From NCBI RefSeq assembly GCF_018494055.1, contig NZ_JABBFQ010000002.1, positions 483,642 to 547,641 of the forward strand: 64,000 bases of DNA, in the 5' to 3' direction. Source of the stretch: Rosenbergiella epipactidis. Lineage in GTDB: Bacteria; Pseudomonadota; Gammaproteobacteria; Enterobacterales; Enterobacteriaceae. Below the pieces are notes generated by a model. That model saw only the letters and a program-made list of their open reading frames with translations, did not search any database and had not been told where the DNA came from. A program made the position numbers and the translations under genes. Shown in pieces: positions 33,414-42,681 of this stretch (the stretch's first letter is position 1; every line of letters begins with the position of its first letter).

Positions 33414-34862
33414 TTAGGCTCCTTGTTCAGAATCGATATCTTGTGCAGTGGGCTCAAAACGAATAATCAATAGAAAAATAATCGGTAATGCGGCGCTAAG
33501 TGCAACGAACCAAAACATATTGGTGCCGAATTTGGCCTGTAGTATGGGGAGGATAAATAACGCTAAAGCACTTCCTATACCCGATAATGCACGGCTGAAA
33601 CCGACTCCGGTTGCCCGAATATGGGTTGGGTAAGAGAGTGAGGGGTAAACCATAATCTGTGCGCCAGGGCCAAACCCTTCTGCAAATAACCATAATCCCA
33701 GCATTAAGATAGCCACGACAATTGCGAAGACTGAGGTCGGATGGCCTGTTAGCGCTAAAATAGTCAGAGCGATAAATTGTAAGGCAAATCCCGCTATGGC
33801 TACATGACGACTGGCGAATTTCCACGCTAAACGCATCCCCAATAACCCGCCCGTTAAGGCAAACAAAGCATTGAGGCCTAACGAAGCCGAAATGGTCTCG
33901 AAAACCCCCGCCCCTAAAAACTGGCTTAAAATGGAAGGAAGGAAGAAAGCGATTGCCGTGTACTCAAAAGAGACACACACATTCATTACTGATGAGACCA
34001 ATGTCCGTTGTCGGTAAGGGGCTTTGAATAGTTCGACGTAGCTGACCTTAGGTCGTGGTTGAGGTTCCTTATCTTCAGGCTCCGCCGCATTGTAGGCCTC
34101 AATCCCATAGGATTTTTTCAAAATACGCACAGCGCCATTAACATCCCCTTGGTTAGCGGCCCATAGAGGGGATTCATTCATAAAGCGACTACGTACTGCG
34201 ATGATCAACAGTGCAGGGACCGCGCCAAAGAGCAGTGAAGCACGCCAGAGCCAGTCAATATGCTGCGCCGGTAAAAGAAAATAGAGTCCAAAGATCAGTA
34301 AAAAACAGACGGTTGAGGCGGCATACCACATCGGGCACCAAGAAGCGACACGTGACGCTTTATTCGCTTGCCCGGTGAATTTCGAAAACTCGGCGAGATA
34401 GGCCATCGCTACCGGTAAATCCACCCCAACGCCGATCCCCATTAAAAAACGCGCACCGATAAGTACCCAAACATTTGGCGCTAACCCTGCCGCAATCGCA
34501 GATACAACAAAAAACAGCATATCGGCCATAAAAACCGAGTATCGGCCGTACTTATCCGTTAACCATCCTCCGAGTAAATTGCCAATAATAGTGCCAACCA
34601 TAATCGCCGAGGCCACGACCCCCGTCAGGGTGGGCGTTAGATGAAACTCCCGCACAACATCATCAATGCCATAAGATAAGGTCGTTAAATCATAAGCATC
34701 TAAAAACACACCACCTAGCGCTAGAAAAACGATCCAACGGGCATAATGACTCTTCTGTGTCGATCCATTTATTAACTGCGCCACATCGCTCACTGAGCGA
34801 ATAGGCGCGGAACTCTCGGGTCGGATATCCGATGTTCCGACCTCAATATTTAGTGAACTCAT
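33414..34862 (-). CDS. MFS transporter of the sulfur island
   Basis: This 482-residue major facilitator has 12 predicted membrane helices. The helix 2-3 loop carries GGWLTDKYGRYS, and there is a long hydrophilic central loop (about 235-280, rich in Glu/Pro/Lys). It resembles aromatic-acid/sialate/metabolite symporters (AAHS/SHS type). Because no ABC sulfonate importer is present in the island and its stop almost touches the SfnB-like start, it probably imports the organosulfur substrate. That role is inference. Confidence 0.8.
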   Translation of the reverse strand: MSSLNIEVGTSDIRPESSAPIRSVSDVAQLINGSTQKSHYARWIVFLALGGVFLDAYDLTTLSYGIDDVVREFHLTPTLTGVVASAIMVGTIIGNLLGGWLTDKYGRYSVFMADMLFFVVSAIAAGLAPNVWVLIGARFLMGIGVGVDLPVAMAYLAEFSKFTGQANKASRVASWCPMWYAASTVCFLLIFGLYFLLPAQHIDWLWRASLLFGAVPALLIIAVRSRFMNESPLWAANQGDVNGAVRILKKSYGIEAYNAAEPEDKEPQPRPKVSYVELFKAPYRQRTLVSSVMNVCVSFEYTAIAFFLPSILSQFLGAGVFETISASLGLNALFALTGGLLGMRLAWKFASRHVAIAGFALQFIALTILALTGHPTSVFAIVVAILMLGLWLFAEGFGPGAQIMVYPSLSYPTHIRATGVGFSRALSGIGSALALFILPILQAKFGTNMFWFVALSAALPIIFLLIIRFEPTAQDIDSEQGA

Positions 34863-35189
34863 AGCATCCTCTCAACGAATAATAGTGAGTTTGTTATAGA
34901 GCGTCTTTTGTCTAAGCTGAAATAGAAAAAGATGATATCTATTTCATAAAATTCAATAAGTTAATTTATTACAGGCGCACTGGGACCCGAGCCTATTTAT
35001 GCCCGTTCGCTGTTAATTAACCATAACTTCGTGCTCAGAAATCTATATTGCGAGCGGCGATTTTCCTGTACCGCTCGCTGCGATCATCTCAGTAAGCTAG
35101 CCAAGAAGTACATTAAAAAAATGCCTTTAAGAATGACACATCGTTAGTCTCTCTCGAGCTATTAATTCCTGAGAGATGTTCGAGAGTAA
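34863..35189. other. Non-coding region upstream of the MFS gene
   Basis: These 327 bases must hold the promoter for the MFS-sfnB-like pair. A perfect 8-bp hairpin (35050-35057 with 35071-35078, GCGAGCGG / CCGCTCGC) lies about 110 bases past the stop of the upstream monooxygenase gene. It may end that transcript, but it has no T run. No sigma-54 promoter comparable to the one before ssuD was found. Confidence 0.4.
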
Positions 35190-36599
35190 TCATGTCACCT
35201 CCTGCTTTTGAATCGCTGGAGCGATTTGCGTTTGCTGGCGATAACCCACTGCGGGATGAGGCGACTGAAGGCGGGCACTTTGGGAAAAGAGCTTTTCGCG
35301 TAGGGTTCCAGATTGATAGTCCTGCTTATAAACACCTCGTTTCTGTAATTCTGGTACCAACAATTCCACCACATCACTAAAGGTTTCATGGGTGACCGCA
35401 TAGGCGAGGTTAAAGCCATCAACATCAGTCTCGTCGACCCAGCTTTGTAGCTCATCGGCGACGGTTTGTGGGCTTCCTACCAGTAAAGGACCAAATCCGC
35501 CAATTCCTACCCAATCCGCTAGCCCTTGTACGGTCCATTGGCGAGAGGGGTCTGCACTAGAAAATGTCTCGACTGCAGATTGAATCGCGTTGGTATGAAT
35601 ATGTTTCAACACCTGATCGGGCTGGTACTGACCAAAGTCAATGCCTGTCCAGCCCGAGAGCAAGGCAAGAGCACCTTCATAATTAACGTATTGCTTATAC
35701 TCTTGCCATTTTGCCTGTGCTTTGGCATCAGTCTCATCAACGATCACTGTTTGGAGATTAAAAATTAAAATACTGTAAGGGTCTCTCCCCGCCGCGACAG
35801 CACGTTGACGAATATCCGCCACCGTTTTCTTCAGCAGTGCCTTTGAGGGTGATGCGACGAATACGCACTCCGCATGCTCCGCTGCAAATTGTTTACCTCG
35901 GCTTGAGGCCCCTGCTTGATAGAGCACCGGTGTACGTTGCGGGGAAGGTTCGCAGAGATGGATCCCTGGTACTTGGAAAAAGCGCCCTTGATGGTTGATC
36001 GGATGAATTTTACTGGGATCACTGAAAATTTGCCGTTGGCGATCGCGTAATACTGCCCCGTCTTCCCAGCTCCCTTCCCATAATTTATAGACAACCTGTA
36101 GATACTCATCAGCATAGTCATAGCGGGCATCGTGATCGGTCTGCGCAGATTGGCCAATATTTCGTGCACCACTCTCTAAATAAGAGGTGACGATATTCCA
36201 ACCAATACGACCTTGAGTAAGATGATCCAAAGTTGAAAGACGCCGTGCAAAAGGATACGGATGTTCAAAAGAGAGAGAGGCCGTTAACCCAAACCCTAAG
36301 TGCTCTGTCACCATCGACATCGGGGTAATCAGCGCGAGGGGATCATTGACCGGTACCTGGGTGGCCTGCCGTATTGCGGCTTCGTTGCTGTCATCTAATA
36401 CATCGTATACGCCAAGAACATCCGCGATAAACAGCCCGTCGAACTTACCTTTTTCCAAAAGTTTAGCCAGATCAGTCCAGTAGGCCAGATCTTTATATTG
36501 CCAAGAGCGGTCTCGCGGGTGTGCCCAAAGCCCCGGCGATTGATGGCCCACACAGTTCATGTCAAAGGCATTAAGACGAATTTCACGTTTTACAGACAT
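35190..36599 (-). CDS. NtaA/SnaA/DszA-family FMNH2-dependent monooxygenase
   Basis: This 469-residue luciferase-like TIM-barrel enzyme belongs to the NtaA/DszA/SnaA/ScmK group, which oxidises N- or S-organic substrates with reduced flavin. Typical features are LNAFDMNCVGHQSPGLW at the start, DHLTQGRIGWNIVTSYLESGARNIG near 130, and GFGPLLVGSPQTVADEL near 375. In this context it probably releases sulfur from an organosulfur compound. GAGGAG precedes the ATG. It follows the FAD gene after an 80-base gap containing a perfect hairpin. Confidence 0.88.
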   Translation of the reverse strand: MSVKREIRLNAFDMNCVGHQSPGLWAHPRDRSWQYKDLAYWTDLAKLLEKGKFDGLFIADVLGVYDVLDDSNEAAIRQATQVPVNDPLALITPMSMVTEHLGFGLTASLSFEHPYPFARRLSTLDHLTQGRIGWNIVTSYLESGARNIGQSAQTDHDARYDYADEYLQVVYKLWEGSWEDGAVLRDRQRQIFSDPSKIHPINHQGRFFQVPGIHLCEPSPQRTPVLYQAGASSRGKQFAAEHAECVFVASPSKALLKKTVADIRQRAVAAGRDPYSILIFNLQTVIVDETDAKAQAKWQEYKQYVNYEGALALLSGWTGIDFGQYQPDQVLKHIHTNAIQSAVETFSSADPSRQWTVQGLADWVGIGGFGPLLVGSPQTVADELQSWVDETDVDGFNLAYAVTHETFSDVVELLVPELQKRGVYKQDYQSGTLREKLFSQSARLQSPHPAVGYRQQTQIAPAIQKQEVT

Positions 36600-36611
36600 A
36601 GCGGCTCCTCG

Positions 36612-36631
36612 ACAGCATCACAAGATGCTGT
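36612..36631 (-). other. Perfect 8-bp hairpin before the NtaA-like gene
   Basis: ACAGCATC and GATGCTGT flank an ACAA loop, about 12 bases upstream of this gene's ribosome binding site. It could be an mRNA processing or stabilising element that sets the expression of the last gene of the ssuD operon. There is no T run. Confidence 0.5.
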
Positions 36632-36679
36632 ATATCGGTAATCAATAAGGGTTTTAGTCGGATTATTTGATTAAATCAG

Positions 36680-38080
36680 TTAGCTGGGACATCGTTCCTT
36701 TAAAGCACTGGATTGGGCAGTAATAAGCTGTTTAGCGATAAATTCTGCGTGCTCGGCAACCTGAGGTAAGCCCATCAATTCGCCGAAACGCCCCCTCGCA
36801 GCAGGACCCACCACAAATAGGTGCGGTTGCGTGATACCTGCAGGAGATAACGTCTGAGATTGAGGATTCACGGCAATGCCGACACCAAGAGGATCAGCGG
36901 TAATCAGGTCCTGCGACGCTAGGCTGGTGAGCAAAGGTTGACTCGCGATAAGCCGTTGATGATCCGGTCCCGTCGTGAGTATCACCTTATCAACTACTAG
37001 TTTTTTAACTCCACCCTGCCGTCGGCTTAAGGTCAACTCCAGCTGTTGGGAAATCCGGCTTACGCTGAGTAACCGCGCGGCATTTATCTGAAGTTGCCCC
37101 GAAGTTAATAGCGCTTCAATGACTTCCGCGACTTGTGGTGCGAGGCGATAGCGATGTACATCCCACCATGGACGTAGATGCCGATAAAAACGTTGTTGTT
37201 CTAATAGACTTAGTTGCTGCCAAATCATCTGTCCTTGCCGTCTTACGTCGTCCAATACTAACTGCCAAGGTTTTTGCTGCGCGGCTGCTATATTAACGTT
37301 TTCGCGAATATAGTGAAGCCACCCCCTTACCGTTACTGGGCGAGTCTCTTTAGGTTCTAGCGAATAATCCTTATAGTCACCACTTAGGTTGGTGCGCGGT
37401 AATTGCCCGCGACGTGATATCGCTTGGATCGTCCCGCGGTGCCCTTGCCTCGTCAATGAGGCAACAACATCAGACATCGTCAATCCCGTCCCAATAATGG
37501 CCACCGTAGCTTGACGATCAACCGTCTGCAGTGCCCCTTCTTGCCAAGGATCACTGATGATGTTCGGGTCTGTTGAAAACGCCTGAAACCTAGACGGGAT
37601 CAATGGTGCGGGATGACTGATTGCTAACACCAGTTGATCCACGGGTAACGTTAGCCCTTTCTGTGTCACTAACAGGCCAGTACGATAGAATTGAGCATAA
37701 TCCTGAATATGGCGAAAAGTGGCCCTGGCGTCTTTTAAGGCATCACTTAATTTTTCTCTCAGGTAAGCCGCGAAATAACGACGTTGTGGATAGACATTTC
37801 CATCCTGCCACTGCGCGGTACCATCTTGTAGAAAAGCCGGTTGCTGCCGATACCACTTATCGAAGTCACCTTTTTCAGCCTCAGAGAGTTGCATCCTTGC
37901 GGCAGGAACATTTATTCGATGAACCGGATCCGTCGTGCTGTAAGCGATCCCCTCAGCTAGATCCGCACGGGGTTCGATCAAGGTGATAGCGAGGCTATCA
38001 TCCCCTCGACGTAATAATTGAATAGCTAACGCCGTACCGGAAAAACCCCCTCCCACGATAACGATTTGCCGTCTAGTCAT
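36680..38080 (-). CDS. FAD/NAD(P)-binding protein of the sulfur operon
   Basis: This 466-residue protein of the NAD_binding_9-type FAD/NAD(P) family has an N-terminal dinucleotide site (IVIVGGGFSGTALA) and a second site (VAIIGTGLTMSDVVASL) in the middle. The conserved GLMGLPQ-like tail appears as FGELMGLPQVAEHA. Reaction unknown. Its start overlaps the sfnG stop by 8 bases, so it is translationally coupled to the flavin monooxygenases. The ATG at 38080 has GGAG in front; a longer frame inside sfnG is not credible. It could be a redox partner or act on the oxidised product. Confidence 0.75.
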   Translation of the reverse strand: MTRRQIVIVGGGFSGTALAIQLLRRGDDSLAITLIEPRADLAEGIAYSTTDPVHRINVPAARMQLSEAEKGDFDKWYRQQPAFLQDGTAQWQDGNVYPQRRYFAAYLREKLSDALKDARATFRHIQDYAQFYRTGLLVTQKGLTLPVDQLVLAISHPAPLIPSRFQAFSTDPNIISDPWQEGALQTVDRQATVAIIGTGLTMSDVVASLTRQGHRGTIQAISRRGQLPRTNLSGDYKDYSLEPKETRPVTVRGWLHYIRENVNIAAAQQKPWQLVLDDVRRQGQMIWQQLSLLEQQRFYRHLRPWWDVHRYRLAPQVAEVIEALLTSGQLQINAARLLSVSRISQQLELTLSRRQGGVKKLVVDKVILTTGPDHQRLIASQPLLTSLASQDLITADPLGVGIAVNPQSQTLSPAGITQPHLFVVGPAARGRFGELMGLPQVAEHAEFIAKQLITAQSSALKERCPS

Positions 38081-39167
38081 CCTGCTGCTCCTGTCGCTCA
38101 AGTTCCCTGACGCGTGGCAATACTTCACGGCCAAAGTACTCGACCTCTTCTTGAAAATGTAAAAAACCCAAAAGCAGTAGATCGACACCGATACGCTTCA
38201 ACGCAACAATACGCTCCGCGATTTGTTGGGGGGTGCCAATCAAATTAGTCTTGAACCCATCGTTATACTGAACCAGATCGTCAAAACTCGACGCAGTCCA
38301 GTTACCTTCTTTTTCTGGTGACGCACTCCCTGCATTTTTTACCTCTGCGGCAAATCCTTCGACTGCACGGGGGTTAGCTTTCGCGATAATCTCATTTAAT
38401 ACTTGTTGAGCCTGCTCTTCGGTATCGCGTGCGATAACAAAACCATTTACGCCTATCCGCACGCTATGCTGGTTTGCTGACGCTTTCTGCTTAATGTCTT
38501 TGACTTGCCGACGGATACCGTCGAGATCATTACCATTCGTAAAATACCAATCTGAAACACGAGCAGCCATATCTCGCGCTGCACGAGAACTCCCGCCTTG
38601 GAAAATTTCAGGGAGAGGTGATAAAGGCTTGGGTTTCATCACATAATCTCGGTACCGATAGAAATCACCATTAAACGAGAAACGTTCTTCTTGCCAAATC
38701 CCCTTTAAGCAACGAATGAATTCCTCTGAGCGTAAATAACGCTCTTCATGATCAAGCCACGGCTCACCAATAGCTTTAAACTCGCCACGAAACCAGCCGC
38801 TAACAATATTCACGGCAATCCTACCTGCGGTAAGGTGGCTAATGGTCGCAATCTGTTTAGCAGCGAGTGTCGGGTTCCAAGGACCAGGTAATAAGGCTGC
38901 AATCACCTTAAGTTTTTGAGTCGCGCCTAATAATCCTTGGGAGAAGCTGACAGACTCATGCTGATTTTCTGCGCCATATCCGGCAGTAAAACGAATTTGT
39001 GTTAACGCATAATCAAACCCTGCGTTTTCAGCAATCTGGGCTAGTTTACGGTTATAGTCAAAATCCCAAGAGGTACGCTGTTCAATCTCACTAATGACTA
39101 ATCCACCGGAAACATTAGGTACCCAGTAAGCAAATTTTAGCGCAGAATCGTGCGAAGTCTCTGTCAT
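38073..39167 (-). CDS. sfnG: Dimethylsulfone monooxygenase SfnG
   Basis: This 364-residue FMNH2-dependent luciferase-like enzyme converts dimethylsulfone to methanesulfinate in sulfate-starved cells. The N-terminus ([23 protein letters not shown]), [41 protein letters not shown] and [17 protein letters not shown] segments agree closely with Pseudomonas SfnG. The start overlaps the ssuD stop by 4 bases (ATGA). With SsuD next door it completes a path from dimethylsulfone through a sulfinate/sulfonate to sulfite. Confidence 0.9.
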   Translation of the reverse strand: MTETSHDSALKFAYWVPNVSGGLVISEIEQRTSWDFDYNRKLAQIAENAGFDYALTQIRFTAGYGAENQHESVSFSQGLLGATQKLKVIAALLPGPWNPTLAAKQIATISHLTAGRIAVNIVSGWFRGEFKAIGEPWLDHEERYLRSEEFIRCLKGIWQEERFSFNGDFYRYRDYVMKPKPLSPLPEIFQGGSSRAARDMAARVSDWYFTNGNDLDGIRRQVKDIKQKASANQHSVRIGVNGFVIARDTEEQAQQVLNEIIAKANPRAVEGFAAEVKNAGSASPEKEGNWTASSFDDLVQYNDGFKTNLIGTPQQIAERIVALKRIGVDLLLLGFLHFQEEVEYFGREVLPRVRELERQEQQDD

Positions 39168-40342
39168 GGGGTCACCTCTGAATGCGTCGTTTTCTCGGCA
39201 GTTGGTCGACGATCGCCACCGATCGTTTCACCGAATGGTCCCATATTGATCGCGGTATCACGATGCTTCGCACCGGGTAATAAGGGCATCACTAATTCGG
39301 CAAAGCGGTGCGCTTCTTCAAGGTGTGGGTATCCTGAAAAGATAAAGTTATCGATACCAAGCGCTTGATATTCTCGTATCCGTGCAGCGACTTGTTCGGG
39401 ATCCCCGACCAACGCCGTACCCGCTCCCCCTCGAACCAAACCGACCCCGGCCCATAGATTGGGCGAAATTTCTAAATTCTCGCGGGAACCGCGATGTAAA
39501 GCACTCATTCTGGATTGACCCGTTGAATCCATGCGCGCAAAAACCTGTTGCGCGGCGGCAATCGTTTCATCATCAACATGAGCAATCAATTTTTTAGCTG
39601 CTGCCCAAGCTTCGGCCTCGGTCTCTCGGACAATAACGTGTAGACGAATACCATAAGTGACCGTCCTACCGGCCTGTTGCGCTCGCTCCCTTACCACAGC
39701 AAGTTTTTCAGCCACCGCAGCCGGAGGCTCTCCCCAGGTTAAATAGGTATCGATGTGCTTAGCGGCGACGTCGATGGCGGGTTCCGAAGAACCACCAAAA
39801 AAGAGCGGTGGCCCATCTTGCTGAATGGGAGGAAAAAGAATCTCAGCCCCTTCAACATGCAAATGCTCCCCTTGGTAGTCGACTGTTTGACCCTTTAAGA
39901 GTTGCGAATAGATGGATAGAAATTCATCTGTCACTTTGTAACGGTCGGCATGGGAAAGAAAAATACCATCCCCTTTATTTTCGACAGGATCTCCGCCCGT
40001 CACGACATTTATCAGTAATCTCCCTTCCGATAAGCGGTCTAGGGTTGCCGCCATTCTTGCAGCCAAAGTGGGAGGTTGTAACCCCGGACGAACCGCCACC
40101 AAGTAGCGTAATTTTTTGGTGACGGGAGCTAATGCCGAGGCGACTAACCATGCGTCCTCACAGCTTTTTCCCGTGGGGATCAATACGCCATAAAAGCCCA
40201 AATTATCTGCCGCTATCGCCACTTGCTGCAGGTAAGCCAGATCGACGGGACGCCCTCCTTGGGCCGTCCCCAGATAACGCCCATCGCCATGCGTCGGTAG
40301 GAACCAAAATAAATTAAGAGAGGTTGATAGATTTTCGCTCAT
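39164..40342 (-). CDS. ssuD: Alkanesulfonate monooxygenase (SsuD-like)
   Basis: This 392-residue FMNH2-dependent enzyme releases sulfite and an aldehyde from alkanesulfonates. It matches E. coli SsuD along its length: [15 protein letters not shown], Cys61 in TGKSCEDAW, the active-site Arg/His in [10 protein letters not shown], and [19 protein letters not shown]. It has about seven extra N-terminal residues and a different C-terminal tail. The ATG at 40342 follows AGGAAA; a GTG two codons upstream is unlikely. It is the first gene of the operon, behind a sigma-54 promoter. No ssuE flavin reductase or ssuABC transporter accompanies it. MsuD (methanesulfonate) specificity is possible. Confidence 0.88.
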   Translation of the reverse strand: MSENLSTSLNLFWFLPTHGDGRYLGTAQGGRPVDLAYLQQVAIAADNLGFYGVLIPTGKSCEDAWLVASALAPVTKKLRYLVAVRPGLQPPTLAARMAATLDRLSEGRLLINVVTGGDPVENKGDGIFLSHADRYKVTDEFLSIYSQLLKGQTVDYQGEHLHVEGAEILFPPIQQDGPPLFFGGSSEPAIDVAAKHIDTYLTWGEPPAAVAEKLAVVRERAQQAGRTVTYGIRLHVIVRETEAEAWAAAKKLIAHVDDETIAAAQQVFARMDSTGQSRMSALHRGSRENLEISPNLWAGVGLVRGGAGTALVGDPEQVAARIREYQALGIDNFIFSGYPHLEEAHRFAELVMPLLPGAKHRDTAINMGPFGETIGGDRRPTAEKTTHSEVTP

Positions 40343-40411
40343 TATCACTTTCCTATATAACGTTATCTTTTTTATTTAGATACATAAATTCCATTGAGTT
40401 ATAAGAGTAAG

Positions 40412-40427
40412 AGCAACAACCATGCCA
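40412..40427 (-). promoter_or_regulatory. Sigma-54 (-24/-12) promoter of the ssuD-sfnG operon
   Basis: On the minus strand the sequence TGGCATGGTTGTTGCT matches the consensus TGGCACG-N4-TTGCW. The invariant GG (40425-40426) and GC (40413-40414) are exactly 10 bases apart. Transcription would start near 40402, about 60 bases before ssuD. A sigma-54 activator gene is divergent, immediately beyond. Confidence 0.85.
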
Positions 40428-40490
40428 TCATATTTAAAATATTTTTATGCTATTTTTCAGTTGGTTAAATAAAGTTTTCATTTAATAAAC

Positions 40491-40537
40491 TGTTGTTATT
40501 GCAACAGTACCACTCTCTCTGTGCTGCAAAAGCAACA
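40491..40537. promoter_or_regulatory. Two dyads, probable activator binding sites (UAS)
   Basis: Two copies of TGYTGY-N4-GCAACA lie at 40491-40506 and 40522-40537. The first extends to a perfect ACTGTTG / CAACAGT inverted repeat at 40489-40508. Their centres are 31 bp apart, about three helical turns, and they begin about 65 and 95 bp upstream of the -24 element. This is where a sigma-54 activator normally binds. Confidence 0.7.
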
Positions 40538-40601
40538 TTCGCGATATCGATTTGTGTTAACGGAAGGCATAAAGTGAAACAGGCGCTTGGAGGAGAGACG
40601 A

Positions 40602-42497
40602 ATGAATAACGACTACATAAAATTAAATGATCCGCTATCTCAACAACTGCAGCAGACTATTCTGCGTCTCGCCCCTAGCGATGCGACGGTACTCATTACC
40701 GGAGAGACTGGGACAGGAAAAGAGGTGATTGCACGTGCACTGCATGATATGAGCCCTCGCCACCAGCACCCTTTTCTTGCGGTCAACTGTGGGGCTCTCA
40801 CACCGAGCTTGGCTGAGTCTGAACTCTTCGGCCACGAAAAAGGGGCATTTACGGGGGCATCACAACGACATTATGGATGGTTTGAGGCGGCTGAAGGGGG
40901 AACCTTATTACTTGATGAGGTAGGCGAACTCAGTCCAAGTCTGCAAGTGAAACTGCTACGCGTATTACAACAGCGTGAAGTGATTCGCGTCGGCTCCTAT
41001 CGTGCGATACCGATTAACGTTCGGGTCATTGCGGCAACACACGTCGACTTACGGCAAGCGATTCACTCTCGGTTATTTCGGGAAGATCTCTATTATCGTC
41101 TCAACGTCGCCCCCCTGCATCTACAACCTCTTCGCCAGCGCCCACAAGATGTCACCGTCCTGGCACAACATTTCTTACAGCGGTATACCCAACGCCATGG
41201 TAAATCCGGCATAGTGTTTTCCAATGAAGCGATGAATACTCTGATGGAACATTCATGGCCAGGCAATATTCGTGAACTCGATAATGTAGTGAATAACGCC
41301 GTATTAGTGTGCGAGAATCTTGAAATTGCCTCAACACATTTACCTTTAAAGTCTCCTATCAAAGGCGATACCAGCGATCGACCCAATGCTTTCTCCTCTT
41401 TTATCCGAGAGCAGTTACAGCGCGGAGAACCTGAGCTTTATCAACGTACCCTCGAGACATTAATTAGTGAAGCCTTTCAACTTTCTGGACAGAATCAATG
41501 CCAAGCCGCAGAGATGCTGGGTATCTCACGCAATACTTTTCGTACACAGTTGAGCCATTTAGGCTTGATAAAACCTCGGAATCAATCGGTGTTAGCGTTA
41601 AAGAATTCGACTTCGCCGCACAGTCCTGTTCCGGAAAGAGAACTCCGTATTGGTTATCAGAAATTTGGTAACCTTGGCGTACTCAAGGCACAACGTTATT
41701 TAGAACAACTCTTCCAACCGTTAGGCGTAACTGTACTCTGGAGTGAATTCCCAGCTGGGCCTCAACTCCTTCAAGCGTTAGCTCACGGCGAGATCGACTT
41801 TGGAACAACGGGTGAAGTTCCCCCTCTACTCGCTCAAGCAGAGAATAACCAATTACGCTACATCGCATGGGAACCTGCCGCGCCAAGTAGTGTTGCACTG
41901 ATGGTTCCTAATTCTAGCGCTATCCAGACACTTTCTGACTTACGCGGTAAACGTATTGCGGTCAATAAAGGGTCCAATGTTCATTACCTACTTTTGCAAT
42001 TACTGGATGAGGCTGGACTGGCCCTGTCAGACGTTCGGCTCATTTATACTCCGCCTAAGTACCCCTTGACGCCGAGTGACTCTCTGTCTGCGGATGCATG
42101 GATGATGTGGGATCCCTTACTTAGCCAAGCGGAATGTGAAGGGCACCTTAGACGTCTGGAAAATGGGGAGGGACGTGTTAATAATCATCAATTTTATCTT
42201 TCACGTCATGACTTTATCAGACACTCCTCAGACTTATTCCCAGTACTCATGGATGCCTTAAAAACGACCGGAAAATACATTGATAGTACTCGGCAACAGG
42301 CCGCGAGTCTTTTATCCAAGGAGATTGCTATCGATGCCCATGCACTGGAAATGGCACTCTCTAGGCGGAGCCATCAGGCGCATGTTATGAATAGACATAT
42401 TATTCGAGAACAACAAATTATTGCCGACCGTTTTTATGCATTAGGGCTACTACCTCGACCGATAAGTATTCGCCAAGCAGTGTGGGAATATAAATGA
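40602..42497 (+). CDS. Sigma-54 activator fused to an SsuA-like sulfonate-binding domain
   Basis: This 631-residue protein joins two families. Residues 1-250 are a sigma-54 AAA+ domain: Walker A GETGTGKE (34-41), the sigma-54-contact loop GAFTGA (81-86), Walker B LLLDE (102-106), and the [13 protein letters not shown] and WPGNIREL motifs. Residues about 283-325 are a Fis-type helix-turn-helix. Residues about 347-631 align with E. coli SsuA from LRIGYQK through [25 protein letters not shown] and AD.FY to IRQAVW. No signal peptide or membrane helix is present and no N-terminal sensor exists. GGAGGAG precedes the ATG at 40602; a TTG five codons earlier lies in that site. By context it activates ssuD-sfnG; ligand sensing is inference. 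Confidence 0.85.
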   Translation: MNNDYIKLNDPLSQQLQQTILRLAPSDATVLITGETGTGKEVIARALHDMSPRHQHPFLAVNCGALTPSLAESELFGHEKGAFTGASQRHYGWFEAAEGGTLLLDEVGELSPSLQVKLLRVLQQREVIRVGSYRAIPINVRVIAATHVDLRQAIHSRLFREDLYYRLNVAPLHLQPLRQRPQDVTVLAQHFLQRYTQRHGKSGIVFSNEAMNTLMEHSWPGNIRELDNVVNNAVLVCENLEIASTHLPLKSPIKGDTSDRPNAFSSFIREQLQRGEPELYQRTLETLISEAFQLSGQNQCQAAEMLGISRNTFRTQLSHLGLIKPRNQSVLALKNSTSPHSPVPERELRIGYQKFGNLGVLKAQRYLEQLFQPLGVTVLWSEFPAGPQLLQALAHGEIDFGTTGEVPPLLAQAENNQLRYIAWEPAAPSSVALMVPNSSAIQTLSDLRGKRIAVNKGSNVHYLLLQLLDEAGLALSDVRLIYTPPKYPLTPSDSLSADAWMMWDPLLSQAECEGHLRRLENGEGRVNNHQFYLSRHDFIRHSSDLFPVLMDALKTTGKYIDSTRQQAASLLSKEIAIDAHALEMALSRRSHQAHVMNRHIIREQQIIADRFYALGLLPRPISIRQAVWEYK

Positions 42498-42574
42498 TCC
42501 ATTTTTCGTGTAGTGGCTAAAAATAATATTTTTAATATTAACCTTTAGTATTTTACAATTTTTTTATTTAGTAG

Positions 42575-42612
42575 AAAGAAAGACATTCACCTTGAGAATA
42601 AAGTCTTTCTTT
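42575..42612. terminator. Hairpin terminator between the activator and the permease
   Basis: Perfect 10-bp arms AAAGAAAGAC and GTCTTTCTTT enclose a smaller ATTC/GAAT stem. T-rich sequence follows on both strands. It lies between two convergent genes and could serve both. Confidence 0.6.
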
Positions 42613-42681
42613 ATTTTCGAAAATTAATCTTCGCCCCTTAAATCGATACCACATCAGTAGTGAGTGAATCTGTTATTGTAT

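Noticed and set aside
34988..35004. Second possible sigma-54 promoter before the MFS gene
   Set aside because: GG and GC can be found 10 bases apart on the minus strand, but the surrounding bases do not fit TGGCAC or TTGC.
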